Numbered from the stretch's first letter, positions 52,060 to 60,676 are shown. The stretch: DNA of 64,000 nucleotides from Microbacterium sp. LWH13-1.2 (GCF_038397735.1 NZ_CP151635.1:2480001-2544000); one strand, 5' to 3'. Numbers and translations: made by a program. Notes: generated from the letters alone by a model not told the origin.

Positions 52060-53784
52060 TCAGCGCCTCGAGTCCCGGTCCTCGCGATCGAGCACGGTCA
52101 CCGAGTTCGTGTTCGTGGTCGACGACGCGGACCCGACGCCCGAGATCCGGATGGTACCGGTCGACATCGTCGCACCGACCTCTGCCTCGGAGACCTCGAG
52201 AACCGACTCCTCGGCCTGCTCGCGCAGCTGCTCGGCGGCGTTCTTCGTCGAGAGCGGCTTGTTCTTGATGAACGCGATCGCGATGATGGCGATCACGGCC
52301 AGCGGGATGGCGATGATGAACGCGTCGGCGATGCCGTGGCCGTAGGCTCCCTCGACGATCGTGCGGATCGTGTCCGGCAGCTGCGTGACCTTCGGCACGT
52401 CCCCCGAAGCGAGGTGCTTCAGAGCGTCGACCTCTTCTGGCGTCGTCGGCGTGAAGCCGTCGAGCGCATCGGTGATGTAGTTCGCGACACTCGTCGAGAG
52501 GGTCGCGCCCATGACCGTCACTCCGATGGTGCCGGCGATCGTGCGGAAGAAGTTGACGTTCGACGAGGCGGCGCCCAGCTGCTGCGGAGCCGTGTCGTTC
52601 TGCACGATGAGGGTGAGGTTCTGCATGACCATGCCGAGACCCGCACCGAGGACGAACATGTAGGTCGCCACCAGCGGGAACGGGGTGTCGTAGCGCAGCG
52701 TGGCCATGAGCGAGACGCCGACCGTGGTCAGGACGGAGCCTGTGAGCATCCAGCCCTTCCACTTGCCGAACCGGCTGACGAGCTGGCCGATGATGATCGA
52801 CGCACCCATCTGGCCGATGATCATCGGGATCGTCATGAGGCCCGACTCGGTCGGTGTGGCGCCGCGCGCGAGCTGGAAGTACTGGGCGAGGAACACCGAG
52901 GTCGCGAACATCGAGACGCCGATGGCGATGGAGGCGATGACCGACAGCGTGAAGGTGCGGCCCGTAAACAGCGACATCGGGACGATCGGTTCCTTGACGA
53001 AGAACTCGACGGTGATGAACGCGGCGATCGCGACACCCGCGATGACGGCGAGCGTGATGCTGGTCGAGGAGTCCCAGTCGAACTCGCTGCCGCCCATCGA
53101 GACCCAGATGAGCAGGGTCGAGACGCCGACGGCGAGCAGGACGATGCCGAAGTAGTCGATCGAGACCTTGCGGTCACGCTGCGGCTTGGGCAGGTGCAGC
53201 GTGAACTGCAGCAGCACGAGGGCGAGGATCGCGAAGGGCACGCCGACGAAGAAGTTGGAGCGCCAGCCCCAGACGTCGGTCAGGAGGCCGCCGAGCAGCG
53301 GGCCGCCGATGGTGCCGAGGGCCATGATGCCGCCGACGACGCCCATGTACTTGCCTCGCTCGCGCGGCGAGATGATGAGGGCGACGGCGATCATCACGAG
53401 CGACATCAGACCGCCGACGCCGATGCCCTGGATGACGCGGACGGCGATGAGCATGTTCGTGTCGGTCGAGAAGCCGGCGATCACGGTGCCGACGGTGAAG
53501 ATGATGAGCGACAGCTGCACGAGGATCTTGCGGTCGACGAGGTCTGCGAGCTTGCCCCAGATGGGCGTCGAGACGGCGGTCGCCAGAAGGCTCGCGGTGA
53601 TGACCCAGGTGTACTGCGACTGGGTGCCGCCGAGGTCAGCGATGATGACGGGCATCGAAGTCGACACCACGGTGCCCGAGAGCACGGCGACGAACATGCC
53701 GACGACGAGGCCGGAGATCGCGGTGAAGACCTCGCGCGGTGAGCGCACGGGCTCAGCGATGGAGGAAGAAGAAGGCGTAGTCAC
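52060..53784 (-). CDS. MFS drug exporter, DHA2 / EmrB-QacA type, 14 helices
   Basis: The 574-residue membrane protein has the DHA2 motif GMFVAVLSGTVVSTSMPVI, GKLADLVDRKILV, the antiporter GTIGGPLLGGLLTDVWGWRSNFF and about 14 helices, with a Ser-rich N-terminus and a charged cytosolic C-tail. It should export toxic compounds using the proton gradient. I take the GTG at 53782-53784 as start because AGGAG lies ten bases upstream; the TTG at 53823 would place the start inside the -10 box and first operator. The MarR gene follows in the operon. Confidence 0.9.
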   Translation of the reverse strand: MTTPSSSSIAEPVRSPREVFTAISGLVVGMFVAVLSGTVVSTSMPVIIADLGGTQSQYTWVITASLLATAVSTPIWGKLADLVDRKILVQLSLIIFTVGTVIAGFSTDTNMLIAVRVIQGIGVGGLMSLVMIAVALIISPRERGKYMGVVGGIMALGTIGGPLLGGLLTDVWGWRSNFFVGVPFAILALVLLQFTLHLPKPQRDRKVSIDYFGIVLLAVGVSTLLIWVSMGGSEFDWDSSTSITLAVIAGVAIAAFITVEFFVKEPIVPMSLFTGRTFTLSVIASIAIGVSMFATSVFLAQYFQLARGATPTESGLMTIPMIIGQMGASIIIGQLVSRFGKWKGWMLTGSVLTTVGVSLMATLRYDTPFPLVATYMFVLGAGLGMVMQNLTLIVQNDTAPQQLGAASSNVNFFRTIAGTIGVTVMGATLSTSVANYITDALDGFTPTTPEEVDALKHLASGDVPKVTQLPDTIRTIVEGAYGHGIADAFIIAIPLAVIAIIAIAFIKNKPLSTKNAAEQLREQAEESVLEVSEAEVGATMSTGTIRISGVGSASSTTNTNSVTVLDREDRDSRR

Positions 53785-53808
53785 AGTGGAAGAGCTCCTG
53801 CGTAGAAA

Positions 53809-53852
53809 GTTGATTAGTGTCAACTATACGCTTATGGTTGCCAAAGTGCAAC
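53809..53852 (-). promoter_or_regulatory. Promoter with two MarR-type operators
   Basis: On the minus strand TTGCAC (53851-53846), a 17-base spacer and TATAGT (53828-53823) form a good promoter. Two inverted repeats with the same form, GTTG-N8-CAAC, lie at 53837-53852, over the -35 box, and at 53809-53824, touching the -10 box and start site. Their centres are 28 bp apart, close to three helical turns. The two-site arrangement fits dimeric MarR repression. Confidence 0.83.
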
Positions 53853-53895
53853 TATCGACCCTGGTCAACCATCCTTCGGCTCACGCGGTCGGAGG

Positions 53896-54258
53896 TCAGC
53901 CTCGAGCAGCCCCGGAGCTGTCGAGGTCCAGGTCCACGTCGAGGCGCCAGTCGCCGTCATCGCCGCCGGCGTCCTCGGCGGCGTCGCGCTCGGGATACAG
54001 GCGGTGTGCTCGCAGACTCTGCGCCTGCGCACTGAAATCCGGCTCGGATCCCTGGAAATCATCGTGCGGACCGACCAGGAGATCGTTTCCGACGCCGACG
54101 ACGAGCTCGGCGCAGTCGTCGCGGCCGTTCAGGATGATGGGGATCTCGACCGCGTCCGACTCGCCCTCGCTGGCGATGGCCGCCGCGAGTCTGACGAGCG
54201 AGTCCGCGACATCGTCGGTGGTGACCAGTTGCTGACCTGCGTACGAGACGATCTTCAT
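53896..54258 (-). CDS. Small protein paralogous to the 60660-60986 gene
   Basis: The 120-residue protein starts MKIVSYAGQQLVTTDDVADSL and contains VEIPIILNGRDDCAELVVGVGNDLLV. The gene at 60660-60986 encodes the related MQSILYGGDEFLTGDDIADAL and VEIPVREHDGTVVTAKFLIG, so both define one small family that I cannot name. Residues after about 85 are acidic and low in complexity. The function is unknown. Confidence 0.7.
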   Translation of the reverse strand: MKIVSYAGQQLVTTDDVADSLVRLAAAIASEGESDAVEIPIILNGRDDCAELVVGVGNDLLVGPHDDFQGSEPDFSAQAQSLRAHRLYPERDAAEDAGGDDGDWRLDVDLDLDSSGAARG

Positions 54259-54348
54259 GAGTCGATCATCACCCGATCCGAGGGAATCCGAATCGGGGTT
54301 GCACCGGGTGCCCGTCGTTCGATAGTGCGCAGAGTCGGGCCGGGAGGA

Positions 54349-55161
54349 TCACATGCGGGCGTAGCGCGCGCGAGCGAAGCAGAACAGACCGTAGAGCACG
54401 AGCCCCGCACCGACGACCCACAGGATGACGGCGCCGAAGGGCAGTCCTGCCAGAGTGCGGAGAGCAGAGTCGAGGCCGCCCGCCGTCTCGGGGTCGTGCG
54501 TGAGCGCGGCGATGACGAACAGGGCGCCCGCGACTCCGACGGCGATGCCCTTGGCTATGTAGCCGGCCACACCGAACGCGACGATGCCCGAGCGCGCCGC
54601 TCCCCCGGGCGCCGAGAGGTTCTTCATGAACGCCTGAGTGATGCCGCGCACGATGAAGGCGATGCCGATCGCGGCGACGATCAGGCCCACGAGCACCAGC
54701 AGCGCGACGCCTGCGGGCGCCGCCAGCAGCCTGGCGCTGAACGACTGCGACGACTCGGATGACTGCGACTGCCCGCCGAGCGCATAGACGAGGGCGGTGG
54801 CACCGATCGCGAGGTATGCGGCGGCGGTGCCGAGGAACTTGACCCGATGCCCCCACTTCTTCTTCGAGTCGGGGTCGCGCTCGATCACGGCCTCCGCGAT
54901 CTGCCAGATCGCGAGCGCCAGCAGCCCGAGCACGATGATCCAGAGCAGGAAGACGCCCGCGGGCGACTGCCGGATCTGCTCCATGGCCCCGCCCTGATCG
55001 GCGTTCTCGCCGCCCCCGCCGGTCGCGATCGAGATCGCGATGCCGCCGATGAGCAGATGCAGGATGCCGAGCACGACGTAGCCGATCCGGGCGAGGACGC
55101 GGAAGGTCGTGGAGTCCTGCGCCGCGCTGGCGGCCGAGGCCGCGGAGTTTCGGGTGTTCAT
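54349..55161 (-). CDS. DUF1206 membrane protein
   Basis: The 270-residue protein contains three copies of a two-helix unit: RIGYVVLGILHLLIGGIAI, FLGTAAAYLAIGATALVYAL and VAGYIAKGIAVGVAGALFVI start the first helix of each. This is the DUF1206 arrangement. Several Gly in each unit are conserved. Its start overlaps the PAP2 gene by four bases (ATGA), suggesting coupled expression and possibly a joint role in envelope lipid metabolism. Confidence 0.87.
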   Translation of the reverse strand: MNTRNSAASAASAAQDSTTFRVLARIGYVVLGILHLLIGGIAISIATGGGGENADQGGAMEQIRQSPAGVFLLWIIVLGLLALAIWQIAEAVIERDPDSKKKWGHRVKFLGTAAAYLAIGATALVYALGGQSQSSESSQSFSARLLAAPAGVALLVLVGLIVAAIGIAFIVRGITQAFMKNLSAPGGAARSGIVAFGVAGYIAKGIAVGVAGALFVIAALTHDPETAGGLDSALRTLAGLPFGAVILWVVGAGLVLYGLFCFARARYARM

Positions 55162-55841
55162 GGGGTCACGCTGCTTTCGATCGTCTCTTCGCCGGCCGAT
55201 TCGCCGGCCGATGCCGCTGCGGTTCTCCTGGCATGTCGGGCCCTGGCGGCGTCGACGCAGACCCACACGAAGCAGGCGACGGCGATGCCCTCCAGCAGAC
55301 CGGCCACGACATCGCTCAGCCAGTGCGCGTGCAGGTACGTGCGGCTCCACATCATCGTGACGACCCAGACCGCTCCCAGCGCCCACACGTACCAGCGGTG
55401 GAACGTCAGGGCGAGGATCACCACGACCGTGGTCGCCACGGCGGTGTGCCCCGACGGGAACGACGTCGCCACACTCTCGGCGAGCGAGTCCTCGGGGCGG
55501 GTGCGTCCGATCACCGCGGCCATGGTGGCGCCGATCGCGACGACGGCGACCATGGCGATCGCCAGCGTCGCGGCATCCCACCGGCGCGTGCGCCACACCA
55601 GCCACGCGATCAACGCGGCGCCGATCACGATCATGCCCAGGGTGCCGCCGACGACGGCGGGCACCCAGGCCACGACGACCCAGACGTCGTTCGTCAGCGA
55701 CGCCATGAGGTCGTGCCACCAGGCGTCGATCGCGAGCGGCTCGTGTCCGCCCATCGCCACGACGGTGCGGAGCACCACGAAGGCGACGGTCGCCGAGACG
55801 CCCGCGATCAGAGCCGAGGTGGATCGGGCGACGTCGATCAC
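55158..55841 (-). CDS. PAP2-family lipid phosphatase
   Basis: The 227-residue membrane protein has the three PAP2 motifs in order: GRTRPED (a version of KxxxxxxRP), SFPSGHTAVAT, and SRTYLHAHWLSDVVAG with the nucleophilic His. About six helices are expected. It removes phosphate from phosphatidic acid, phosphatidylglycerol phosphate or undecaprenyl pyrophosphate on the outer leaflet. The stop overlaps the DUF1206 start. Confidence 0.9.
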   Translation of the reverse strand: MIDVARSTSALIAGVSATVAFVVLRTVVAMGGHEPLAIDAWWHDLMASLTNDVWVVVAWVPAVVGGTLGMIVIGAALIAWLVWRTRRWDAATLAIAMVAVVAIGATMAAVIGRTRPEDSLAESVATSFPSGHTAVATTVVVILALTFHRWYVWALGAVWVVTMMWSRTYLHAHWLSDVVAGLLEGIAVACFVWVCVDAARARHARRTAAASAGESAGEETIESSVTP

Positions 55842-55848
55842 GCCCAGG

Positions 55849-56109
55849 TCAGGCGATCGGGTCGTTGTTGCGGATGCTGCGCCGCGTCACACGCTCGCCG
55901 GTGGCCGGGTCGACGGCGGTGCGGTCGATGCTCTCGGTGCGACGACTGCGCATCACGAGAACGAGGCTGATCAGGAACACGACGACGCCCGCGCCCATGA
56001 GGATGTAGCCGATGAGGTCGAGATCGACGTAGCCGCCGGTGTCGATGTTGATCGCGAAGACGAGGATCGCTCCGATGACGAAGAGCGCGATTCCGCTGCC
56101 GATACCCAT
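55849..56109 (-). CDS. DUF6458 small membrane protein
   Basis: The 86-residue protein begins MGIGSGIALFVIGAILVFAI, continues with IDTGGYVDLDLIGYILMGAG and a second helix VVVFLISLVLVMRSRR, then a soluble tail. This is the DUF6458 pattern. I prefer the ATG at 56107-56109 to the one nine bases upstream because GGAGAGG lies at a proper ten-base distance and the family starts MGIG. It is divergent from the ArsR-ArsC fusion gene. Confidence 0.8.
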   Translation of the reverse strand: MGIGSGIALFVIGAILVFAINIDTGGYVDLDLIGYILMGAGVVVFLISLVLVMRSRRTESIDRTAVDPATGERVTRRSIRNNDPIA

Positions 56110-56217
56110 GTTGTCCATTCCTCTCCGAGACCGCCCCTGCGGCCTCGCGACGACAACAGTAGGGTCAATCATGGTTGAGTCAATGGCCATGGACACATTC
56201 TCCGAAGCGTGGTAGTG

Positions 56218-56889
56218 ATGAAGGCGATGACTGAGCTCGAGCGACGTGCGGGGATCTTCGCGGCCCTCGCCGATCAGACGCGACTGCGGATCGTCGACCT
56301 CCTCACCCTCGGAGACCTCTCCTCGTCCGAGATCGGGACGACGCTCGACCTGCGCTCCAACCTGATCGCCCACCACCTCGGTGTGCTCGAATCCGCGGAG
56401 ATCATCTCGCGCACGCGCTCGGAGTTCGACAAGCGCCGCAGCTACATCGGCCTGCGCCCCGAGGTCTTCGACACCCTCGCACCCACGAGCGTGACGCCCC
56501 CTCGCCGGGTGCTCTTCGTCTGCACGGCGAACTCCGCGCGATCACAGCTCGCCGAGGTCATCTGGCGCGACGTGAGCGGCATCGATGCCGCATCCGCCGG
56601 AACCCGACCGGCCGCAGTCGTGAACCCCGAGGCCGCGGCCTCCGCCGCCCGTCACGGGCTCGCGATCGACCCGGCTCGGCCTCCCCGTCATGTCGATGAC
56701 GTACGCAGCGACGGCGATCTCGTCATCACGGTCTGCGACGACGCACACGAGCGACTGCGCATCCGCGACGACCTGCACTGGTCGATCCGGGACCCTGCCC
56801 GCATCGGCACGCCCGCCGCATTCGACGCCGCCTTCGACACCCTGCTCCAGCGGATCCGCGCTCTGTCGTCTCGACTCATCGCCGCCTGA
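56218..56889 (+). CDS. ArsR-type HTH fused to arsenate reductase-like phosphatase domain
   Basis: The 223-residue protein has an ArsR-type winged helix at about 5-85 (DQTRLRIVDLLTLGDLSSSEIGTTLDLRSNLIAHHLGVLE). A low-molecular-weight phosphatase/ArsC domain follows from about 95, with the P-loop CTANSARSQ (Cys102) and a later VCDDAHERL. The ArsR half lacks the usual ELCVCDL metal-binding Cys pair, and the phosphatase half lacks the second resolving Cys of thioredoxin-coupled ArsC. It may therefore respond to something other than arsenite. The start is uncertain within 20 bases. No arsenite exporter is nearby. Confidence 0.82.
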   Translation: MKAMTELERRAGIFAALADQTRLRIVDLLTLGDLSSSEIGTTLDLRSNLIAHHLGVLESAEIISRTRSEFDKRRSYIGLRPEVFDTLAPTSVTPPRRVLFVCTANSARSQLAEVIWRDVSGIDAASAGTRPAAVVNPEAAASAARHGLAIDPARPPRHVDDVRSDGDLVITVCDDAHERLRIRDDLHWSIRDPARIGTPAAFDAAFDTLLQRIRALSSRLIAA

Positions 56890-56939
56890 GCAGATGTCCC
56901 CGGTGCGTGCGATCATCTGCACGTCGACGGGAGCACGAG

Positions 56940-58136
56940 ATGCGGGGCGAAGCCAGTGTGCTGCACGCCGATCTCGACGCGTTCTACGCCTCGGTCGAAC
57001 AGCGTGACGCACCCGAGCTGCGGGGCCGACCGGTGATCGTCGGCAGCGGAGTGGTGCTCGCTGCGAGCTATGAGGCCAAGGCCCGCGGGGTGCGCACCGC
57101 GATGGGCGGCCGACAGGCGCTCGAGCTCTGCCCGGATGCCGTGGTCGTACCGCCGCGGATGGAGGCGTACTCGGCGGCGAGCAGAGACGTGTTCGCGATC
57201 TTCCGCGACACGACCCCTCTGGTCGAAGGCCTCTCGATCGACGAGGCTTTCCTCGAGGTGGGGGGCCTCAGGCACATCGTCGGCACGCCCGAGCAGGTCG
57301 CGGTGCGGCTGCGTGAACGAGTGCGCACCGAGGTCGGCCTGGCGATCACCGTGGGGGTCGCTCGCACGAAGTTCCTCGCCAAGGTCGCGAGCGCAGTCGG
57401 CAAACCCGACGGGCTGCTCGTGGTCGAACCGAAGCAGGAGGAGGAGTTCCTCCTCCCCCTGCCGGTCGAACGACTGTGGGGCGTCGGCGCGGTGACGGCC
57501 GAGAAGCTGCACCGGTACGGCGTGCGCACGGTCGGTCAGCTGGCAGAGCTCGAGGCGGCGACGGCCGAGCGGATGCTGGGCAGGGCAGTCGGCGCCCACC
57601 TGCACGCCCGGGCTCGGCTGCGCGATCCTCGCCCCGTCGACACGACCCGGCGTCGAGGATCGATCGGCTCGCAGCGTGCGCTCGGCAGCCGGCCGAGGTC
57701 GAGCGAGGAGCTCGACCTCATCCTCACCCAGATCGTCGACCGCCTCGCCAGGCGCCTGCGGGACGGCGAACGGGTCTGCCGCACGGTCGTCCTGCGCCTG
57801 CGCTTCGGGGACTTCGCGAAGGCCACGCGGTCGCGCACCCTCGGCTCGCCGACCGACCGCACTGCGATCCTGCTCACGGTCGCGCAGACCCTGCTCGGCG
57901 CCGCACAGCCCGAGATCGTCGAGCGGGGCATCACGTTGATCGGCATCTCCCTCTCGCAGCTCGACCGAGCAGACACCGTGCAGCCCGAGCTGCCCATCGA
58001 CTGGGGCGACGAGCAGCGTCTCGACACGGTGCTCGACACGCTGCGCGATCGCTTCGGCGCGGCATCCGTCTCCCGCGCTGCGCAGCTGGGTCGCGATCCC
58101 GGGTGGTCGAGTCCGATCCTCCCTGAGCACGAGTGA
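56940..58136 (+). CDS. dinB: DNA polymerase IV
   Basis: The 398-residue Y-family polymerase shows the two catalytic acid motifs LHADLDAFYASVEQ and GLSIDEAFLEVGG, a helix-hairpin-helix-like ERLWGVGAVTAEKL, and the little-finger region. The C-terminus ILPEHE lacks an obvious beta-clamp motif, although QPELPIDWG (about 340) could act as one. It copies damaged templates at low fidelity. The ATG at 56940 follows GGGAGCACGAG. The upstream ArsR-ArsC gene ends 50 bp before. Confidence 0.92.
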   Translation: MRGEASVLHADLDAFYASVEQRDAPELRGRPVIVGSGVVLAASYEAKARGVRTAMGGRQALELCPDAVVVPPRMEAYSAASRDVFAIFRDTTPLVEGLSIDEAFLEVGGLRHIVGTPEQVAVRLRERVRTEVGLAITVGVARTKFLAKVASAVGKPDGLLVVEPKQEEEFLLPLPVERLWGVGAVTAEKLHRYGVRTVGQLAELEAATAERMLGRAVGAHLHARARLRDPRPVDTTRRRGSIGSQRALGSRPRSSEELDLILTQIVDRLARRLRDGERVCRTVVLRLRFGDFAKATRSRTLGSPTDRTAILLTVAQTLLGAAQPEIVERGITLIGISLSQLDRADTVQPELPIDWGDEQRLDTVLDTLRDRFGAASVSRAAQLGRDPGWSSPILPEHE

Positions 58137-58196
58137 TCGCGCGGCCGTCCTGGCGACTCTTTGGAAGAACGGGCGCAGGCTCTTAGGGTGGTGTGC

Positions 58197-58478
58197 ATGG
58201 CAGGACCAGAGACCATGATGCAGACCGAGATCGTGCTCGACGGGGAGAGCTATCTCCTCGCGCAGGTGCAGGATCTCGGCGACGTGAAACGTCGCATCGA
58301 GGAGGCGGTCAAGACCGCAGGCAGGTTCGTCGACTTCGTCGTCGTCGGCAACCGCGAGGTGAGCGTGCTCATCACCCCGCACTCCCGGGTCAGCATCAGA
58401 GTGTCGACGGTGCTCTTCGACTCCCGCGACACCGGAGACGTCGACTTCCCGTACGGCGGTTTCTACGACGGACTCTGA
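58197..58478 (+). CDS. Small protein of unknown function
   Basis: The 93-residue protein has a strand-rich N-terminus (QTEIVLDGESYLLAQVQDLGDVKRRIEEAV) and a central FVDFVVVGNREVSVLITPHSRVSIRV. It ends in DFPYGGFYDGL. The ATG at 58197 or the ATG pair near 58215 could start it. I see no domain I can name. It is convergent with the DUF7882-type gene, with a weak hairpin in between. Confidence 0.65.
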   Translation: MAGPETMMQTEIVLDGESYLLAQVQDLGDVKRRIEEAVKTAGRFVDFVVVGNREVSVLITPHSRVSIRVSTVLFDSRDTGDVDFPYGGFYDGL

Positions 58479-58497
58479 TCACCGCCGAGGGGTGATC
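58477..58497. terminator. Weak hairpin between convergent genes
   Basis: GATCACC (58477-58483) and GGTGATC (58491-58497) form a 7-bp stem with a 7-base loop directly after one stop and 10 bases before the other. It may act as a weak terminator. Confidence 0.45.
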
Positions 58498-58507
58498 GTG
58501 TGACCGT

Positions 58508-58801
58508 TCAGAGCTGATCGAGCACGAGCTCGCCGCGCGAGTTCAGCTGCTCCATCATGTGCGTCACACGCTTCGGGTCGATCGTCGCGACCGTCGGCTG
58601 ATCGAACTCCAGCACCAGCGGGATGCTCGGATGCACCCAGATGGTCAGCCTGCCCGACGGCACCTCGGGCTTCGGCAGCCAGGTCATCATGAAGCTCTCG
58701 TTGCGGCGCAGCTTCGTCCCGATGACGATCTTGAGGTGCGCCAGAGTCACGTCTTCGATGTCGATCGCCGGGCGTGAGCTGTTGTACTCCAGTGTTCCCA
58801 T
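58508..58801 (-). CDS. DUF7882-type small protein (second copy)
   Basis: The 97-residue protein begins MGTLEYNSSRPAIDIEDVTL and continues LAHLKIVIGTKLRRNESFMM and TIWVHPSIPLVLEFDQ. It is clearly related to the gene at 46259-46603 (matching KLRR, TW, VWVH/IWVH, and central aromatic positions), although the sequences differ over most of their length. No ribosome-binding site is evident at the ATG at 58799-58801. It is divergent from a methyltransferase gene. Confidence 0.78.
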   Translation of the reverse strand: MGTLEYNSSRPAIDIEDVTLAHLKIVIGTKLRRNESFMMTWLPKPEVPSGRLTIWVHPSIPLVLEFDQPTVATIDPKRVTHMMEQLNSRGELVLDQL

Positions 58802-58918
58802 GTGAGAACTGTACGCGGGCTCGGCGACCTTGCCCTCACTCCGCGATCTTTCGCGTGCACGGACACGGCGCGGGGCCATGGACGGAATCCGACTGTTCCG
58901 CGATGACAGAATCGAGGG

Positions 58919-59674
58919 ATGACCGATTCGTTCGAGGCGCAGATCGAGGCCGGTTCGACCGCAGACGTCTCCGGCTGGGACTTCTCCTGGCTCGACGGGC
59001 GGGCTACCGAGGAGCGACCGCCGTGGGGCTACGCGCGGCTGCTCGGCGAACGTCTGGGCGCGGCATCCGCCTCCCTCGACATCCAGACCGGCGGCGGCGA
59101 AGTGCTGTCCGAGGCCCCATCGTTCCCGCCCGTGGCCGTCGCGACCGAGTCCTGGCCGCCGAACGTCGCGCACGCCACCCGGCTGCTGCATGCGCGAGGC
59201 GTGGTCGTCGTCGCCGATCAGGACGAGCCACCGCTTCCGTTCGCCGATGCCGCCTTCGATCTGGTCACGAGCCGCCACCCCGCCACGATCTGGTGGGACG
59301 AGATCGCGCGAGTGCTCCGCCCCGGCGGCACCTATCTCGCGCAGCACGTGGGGCCGGGGAGCGCGTTCGAGCTGATCGAGTTCTTCCTCGGACCTCAGCC
59401 CGAGGCCCGCCGAGGCCGGCACCACGATGATGAGGTCGCCGCGGCCGAAGCCGCAGGGCTGGAGGTCGTCGACCTCCGCACAGCAAGACTGCGGATCGAG
59501 ATCCACGACGTCGCCGCCGTGGTCTATCTGCTGCGCAAGGTGATCTGGTGGGTTCCCGGCTTCACGGTCGAGACGCACCTCGACCGGCTCCGTGAACTGC
59601 ACGAGCTGATCCAGGCGGAGGGCCCCTTCATCGCCCACGCGACACGGCATCTGCTCGACGCGCGTCGGCGCTGA
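58919..59674 (+). CDS. Class I SAM-dependent methyltransferase
   Basis: The 251-residue protein has a Rossmann-like methyltransferase pattern: SLDIQTGGGEVLSEA for the SAM-binding loop, LPFADAAFDLVTSRHPATIWWDEIARVLRPGGTYLAQHVG for motifs IV-V. The glycine-rich loop is D-I-Q-T-G-G-G-E, close to the canonical D-x-G-x-G-x-G. The substrate is unknown. The ATG follows GATGACAGAATCGAGGG. Confidence 0.87.
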   Translation: MTDSFEAQIEAGSTADVSGWDFSWLDGRATEERPPWGYARLLGERLGAASASLDIQTGGGEVLSEAPSFPPVAVATESWPPNVAHATRLLHARGVVVVADQDEPPLPFADAAFDLVTSRHPATIWWDEIARVLRPGGTYLAQHVGPGSAFELIEFFLGPQPEARRGRHHDDEVAAAEAAGLEVVDLRTARLRIEIHDVAAVVYLLRKVIWWVPGFTVETHLDRLRELHELIQAEGPFIAHATRHLLDARRR

Positions 59675-59795
59675 GCCGACCTCGGTCTGGCGGGCCATTG
59701 CCGGATCAGCCGGCCGCGCAGGGCGGCGCGAACCACAGGACTCTCACGATCTCAACCCCCTGTTCCCACGCCCGGGCATGTCGGAGTCTGTGGGC

Positions 59796-59999
59796 ATGAG
59801 CCACCCCGACGACATCAAGCAGCCCCTCGACCATCTGCCTCCGCTCGATGAGCGCGACAAGGCGATCGACATCGACGAGCCGAGCTATCCGACCTCCGAG
59901 GCACCGACCGGCCCCGCGCACGCGTCGCCCGAGACCGCTGCAGAGCCCGACAAGCCGAACCGCCACGGCGTCGACAAGCTTCCGCCGACCTCGCGCTGA
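59796..59999 (+). CDS. Small acidic Pro-rich protein
   Basis: The 67-residue product starts MSHPDDIKQPLDHLPPLDER and is rich in Pro, Asp and Glu, with no predicted membrane segment. It appears intrinsically disordered. Its stop is directly followed by the start region of the cyclodeaminase-like gene, so a bicistronic message is likely. An in-frame ATG 18 bases upstream is possible. Confidence 0.55.
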   Translation: MSHPDDIKQPLDHLPPLDERDKAIDIDEPSYPTSEAPTGPAHASPETAAEPDKPNRHGVDKLPPTSR

Positions 60000-60011
60000 G
60001 TGCTCGGCGAT

Positions 60012-60635
60012 ATGGAGCCATCCACCGACATCCCGACGTCGACCCCGCTGGACGACTGGCTCGCGAAGCTCGGTCGGTCCACCGGAGCACCGGGAGGCGG
60101 CGCCGCGTCGGCCGTGATGCTCGGCATCGCCGCATCCCTGTTGAGCATGGTCGCCGCCTACACGCCCGACGATCCGCGCGCAGCGGAGTGCGGGCGCCGA
60201 GTGGCCCATCTGCGCGACGAGTCGCTTCAGGGCGCAGAGAGCGACGGAATCCTCTCCGCCGAATTCGGTGCCGCGCTCGCCCTCCCCGCCGACGACCCGG
60301 ATCGCGACGCGCGGGTGCGCGCTGCAGCCGTGCGCGCGGCGGAGTCGGCGGCGAGACTCGGATCATCCGGAATGGCACTGCTGAGTGAGCTGCACATGCT
60401 GCGCGAGATCGGGAATCGCAGCCTGTCGGCGGATCTCGCCGCAGCATCCGCCGCGCTCGACGCGGGTCTCTCGGGCTCCTCCGTCAACCTGCGTGCGAAC
60501 CTCCGGACCGCTCGGGCACACCACGCGTCGGCCGCAGAGCTGGCTGAGCTGGACGTCGACGCCGCGCGGCTGGCGCAGGCGCAGCAGAACGCCGCGCGGA
60601 TCGCGGAGGAACTGTCGGCGGAGTTCGACGACTGA
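60012..60635 (+). CDS. Cyclodeaminase/cyclohydrolase family protein
   Basis: The 207-residue helical protein resembles the formiminotetrahydrofolate cyclodeaminase/methenyl-THF cyclohydrolase family: TPLDDWLAKLGRSTGAPGGGAASAVMLGIAASLLSMVA is the typical N-terminal helix-Gly-rich-helix. It should act on one-carbon folates; some members have no proven activity. The ATG at 60012 or the GTG at 60000 could start it. It follows the small acidic-protein gene by a few bases. Confidence 0.83.
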   Translation: MEPSTDIPTSTPLDDWLAKLGRSTGAPGGGAASAVMLGIAASLLSMVAAYTPDDPRAAECGRRVAHLRDESLQGAESDGILSAEFGAALALPADDPDRDARVRAAAVRAAESAARLGSSGMALLSELHMLREIGNRSLSADLAAASAALDAGLSGSSVNLRANLRTARAHHASAAELAELDVDAARLAQAQQNAARIAEELSAEFDD

Positions 60636-60650
60636 TCCTCCCGCCGGTGT

Positions 60651-60676
60651 CGTACGAGTCTAGTCGACCTCGTACG
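60651..60676. terminator. Hairpin overlapping the end of the small paralogue gene
   Basis: CGTACGAG (60651-60658) and CTCGTACG (60669-60676) form an 8-bp stem with a 10-base loop, between the convergent cyclodeaminase-like and small-protein genes. The right arm lies inside the last codons of the latter. Confidence 0.55.

Noticed and set aside
53785..53823. A TTG start that would add 13 residues to the MFS exporter
   Set aside because: It lies inside the -10 box and the first operator and has no ribosome-binding site, while the GTG at 53784 has a good one.
56165..56178. TCAATCATGGTTGA as an ArsR-type operator
   Set aside because: The dyad is imperfect and short, and the regulator's usual metal site is missing, so the link is too weak to list as a feature.
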